Shown here: one piece after another, positions 12,772-12,817 of the stretch
Layout of the letters: every line of letters begins with the position of its first letter
Numbering within the stretch: the first letter of the stretch is position 1
Source: Chrysochromulina tobinii
Lineage: Eukaryota > Haptophyta > Prymnesiales > Chrysochromulinaceae
Reading direction: 5' to 3'
Length of the DNA: 12,817 nt
Assembly: GCA_001275005.1 (NCBI GenBank)
Contig: JWZX01001887.1
Location: 1-12,817 of the forward strand
Program-made: the position numbers and the translations under genes
The notes under the pieces: model-generated
Database searches by the model: none
What the model saw: only the letters and a program-made list of their open reading frames with translations
What the model was told of the DNA's origin: nothing

Positions 12772-12817
12772 ATGTCCCGCCTCGCGCTGCTCGAGCGGTA
12801 TACACATCCCGGGGCGA
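12772..12817 (+). CDS. Possible start of a gene cut by the right edge
   Basis: Seen: an ATG at 12772 opens MSRLALLERYTHPGA, which runs to the window edge with no stop. TTTATA at 12748-12753 lies about 20 nt upstream and resembles a TATA box, which would put the start codon unusually close to it. Fifteen codons are too few to identify a product or to exclude a chance frame. Confidence 0.2.
   Translation, partial: MSRLALLERYTHPGA

Noticed and set aside
12447-12773. Minus-strand 108-codon ORF at the right end
   Set aside because: Basic, Pro/Thr/Arg-rich composition, no domain, crosses the G-run and inverted repeat; not distinguishable from chance.
1-12817. CRISPR arrays, bacterial insertion sequences, rRNA or viral genes
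   Set aside because: No spaced direct-repeat array, transposase, rRNA segment or viral hallmark protein seen on either strand.

Overview
This is a gene-dense, GC-rich nuclear segment from a eukaryote, most likely a unicellular alga. A haptophyte of the Chrysochromulina/Emiliania type is my best guess, but the sequence does not prove it. The reasons are: a centrin and a Golgi TVP23 protein, which are eukaryote-only families; a cytochrome b5 fused front-end fatty acid desaturase; a eukaryotic METTL2/6/8-type tRNA methyltransferase; GT-AG introns; long Ala/Gly/Ser-rich stretches; and very short intergenic gaps. Eight supported genes or gene fragments lie in 12.8 kb, with a possible ninth cut off at the right edge.

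Layout from left to right. 1-136 (-): the 5' end of a centrin gene. 415-1210 (-): TVP23 with one 130-nt intron that holds a perfect hairpin. 1536-3053 (+): b5-desaturase, divergent from TVP23. 3344-4357 (-): a leucine-rich-repeat protein with an F-box-like N-terminus, convergent with the desaturase. 4604-5608 (-): an unrecognised 334-aa protein. 6063-7388 (-): a HIT nucleotide hydrolase domain fused to an EMAPII/Arc1-type tRNA-binding domain, with one intron and one apparent 1-nt frameshift. 7456-8940 (-): a tRNA m3C methyltransferase of the METTL2/6/8 family, ending only 67 nt before the HIT-fusion ATG. 9138-12260 (+): a large low-complexity protein with two EF-hand-like loops and two UVR-like motifs in three exons, divergent from the methyltransferase. 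12261-12817: no confident gene, apart from a possible gene start at the right edge.

The most striking feature is a family of short introns. Three introns in two genes on opposite strands (6463-6538, 11525-11606, 11875-11963) share related 3' halves ending in CCCTCATCAG. Each is flanked by a direct duplication of exon sequence (about 30, 10 and 19-21 nt) that starts exactly at the intron's GT. Removing each one restores the reading frame, and the three lie in phases 1, 2 and 0. This is the signature of introners, mobile elements that create spliceosomal introns. The insertion duplicates a target whose own GT becomes the 5' splice site, while the element supplies the branch region and 3' splice site. 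The second notable item is the HIT plus tRNA-binding-domain fusion, which sits next to a tRNA-modifying enzyme and could act on aminoacyl-adenylates close to tRNA.
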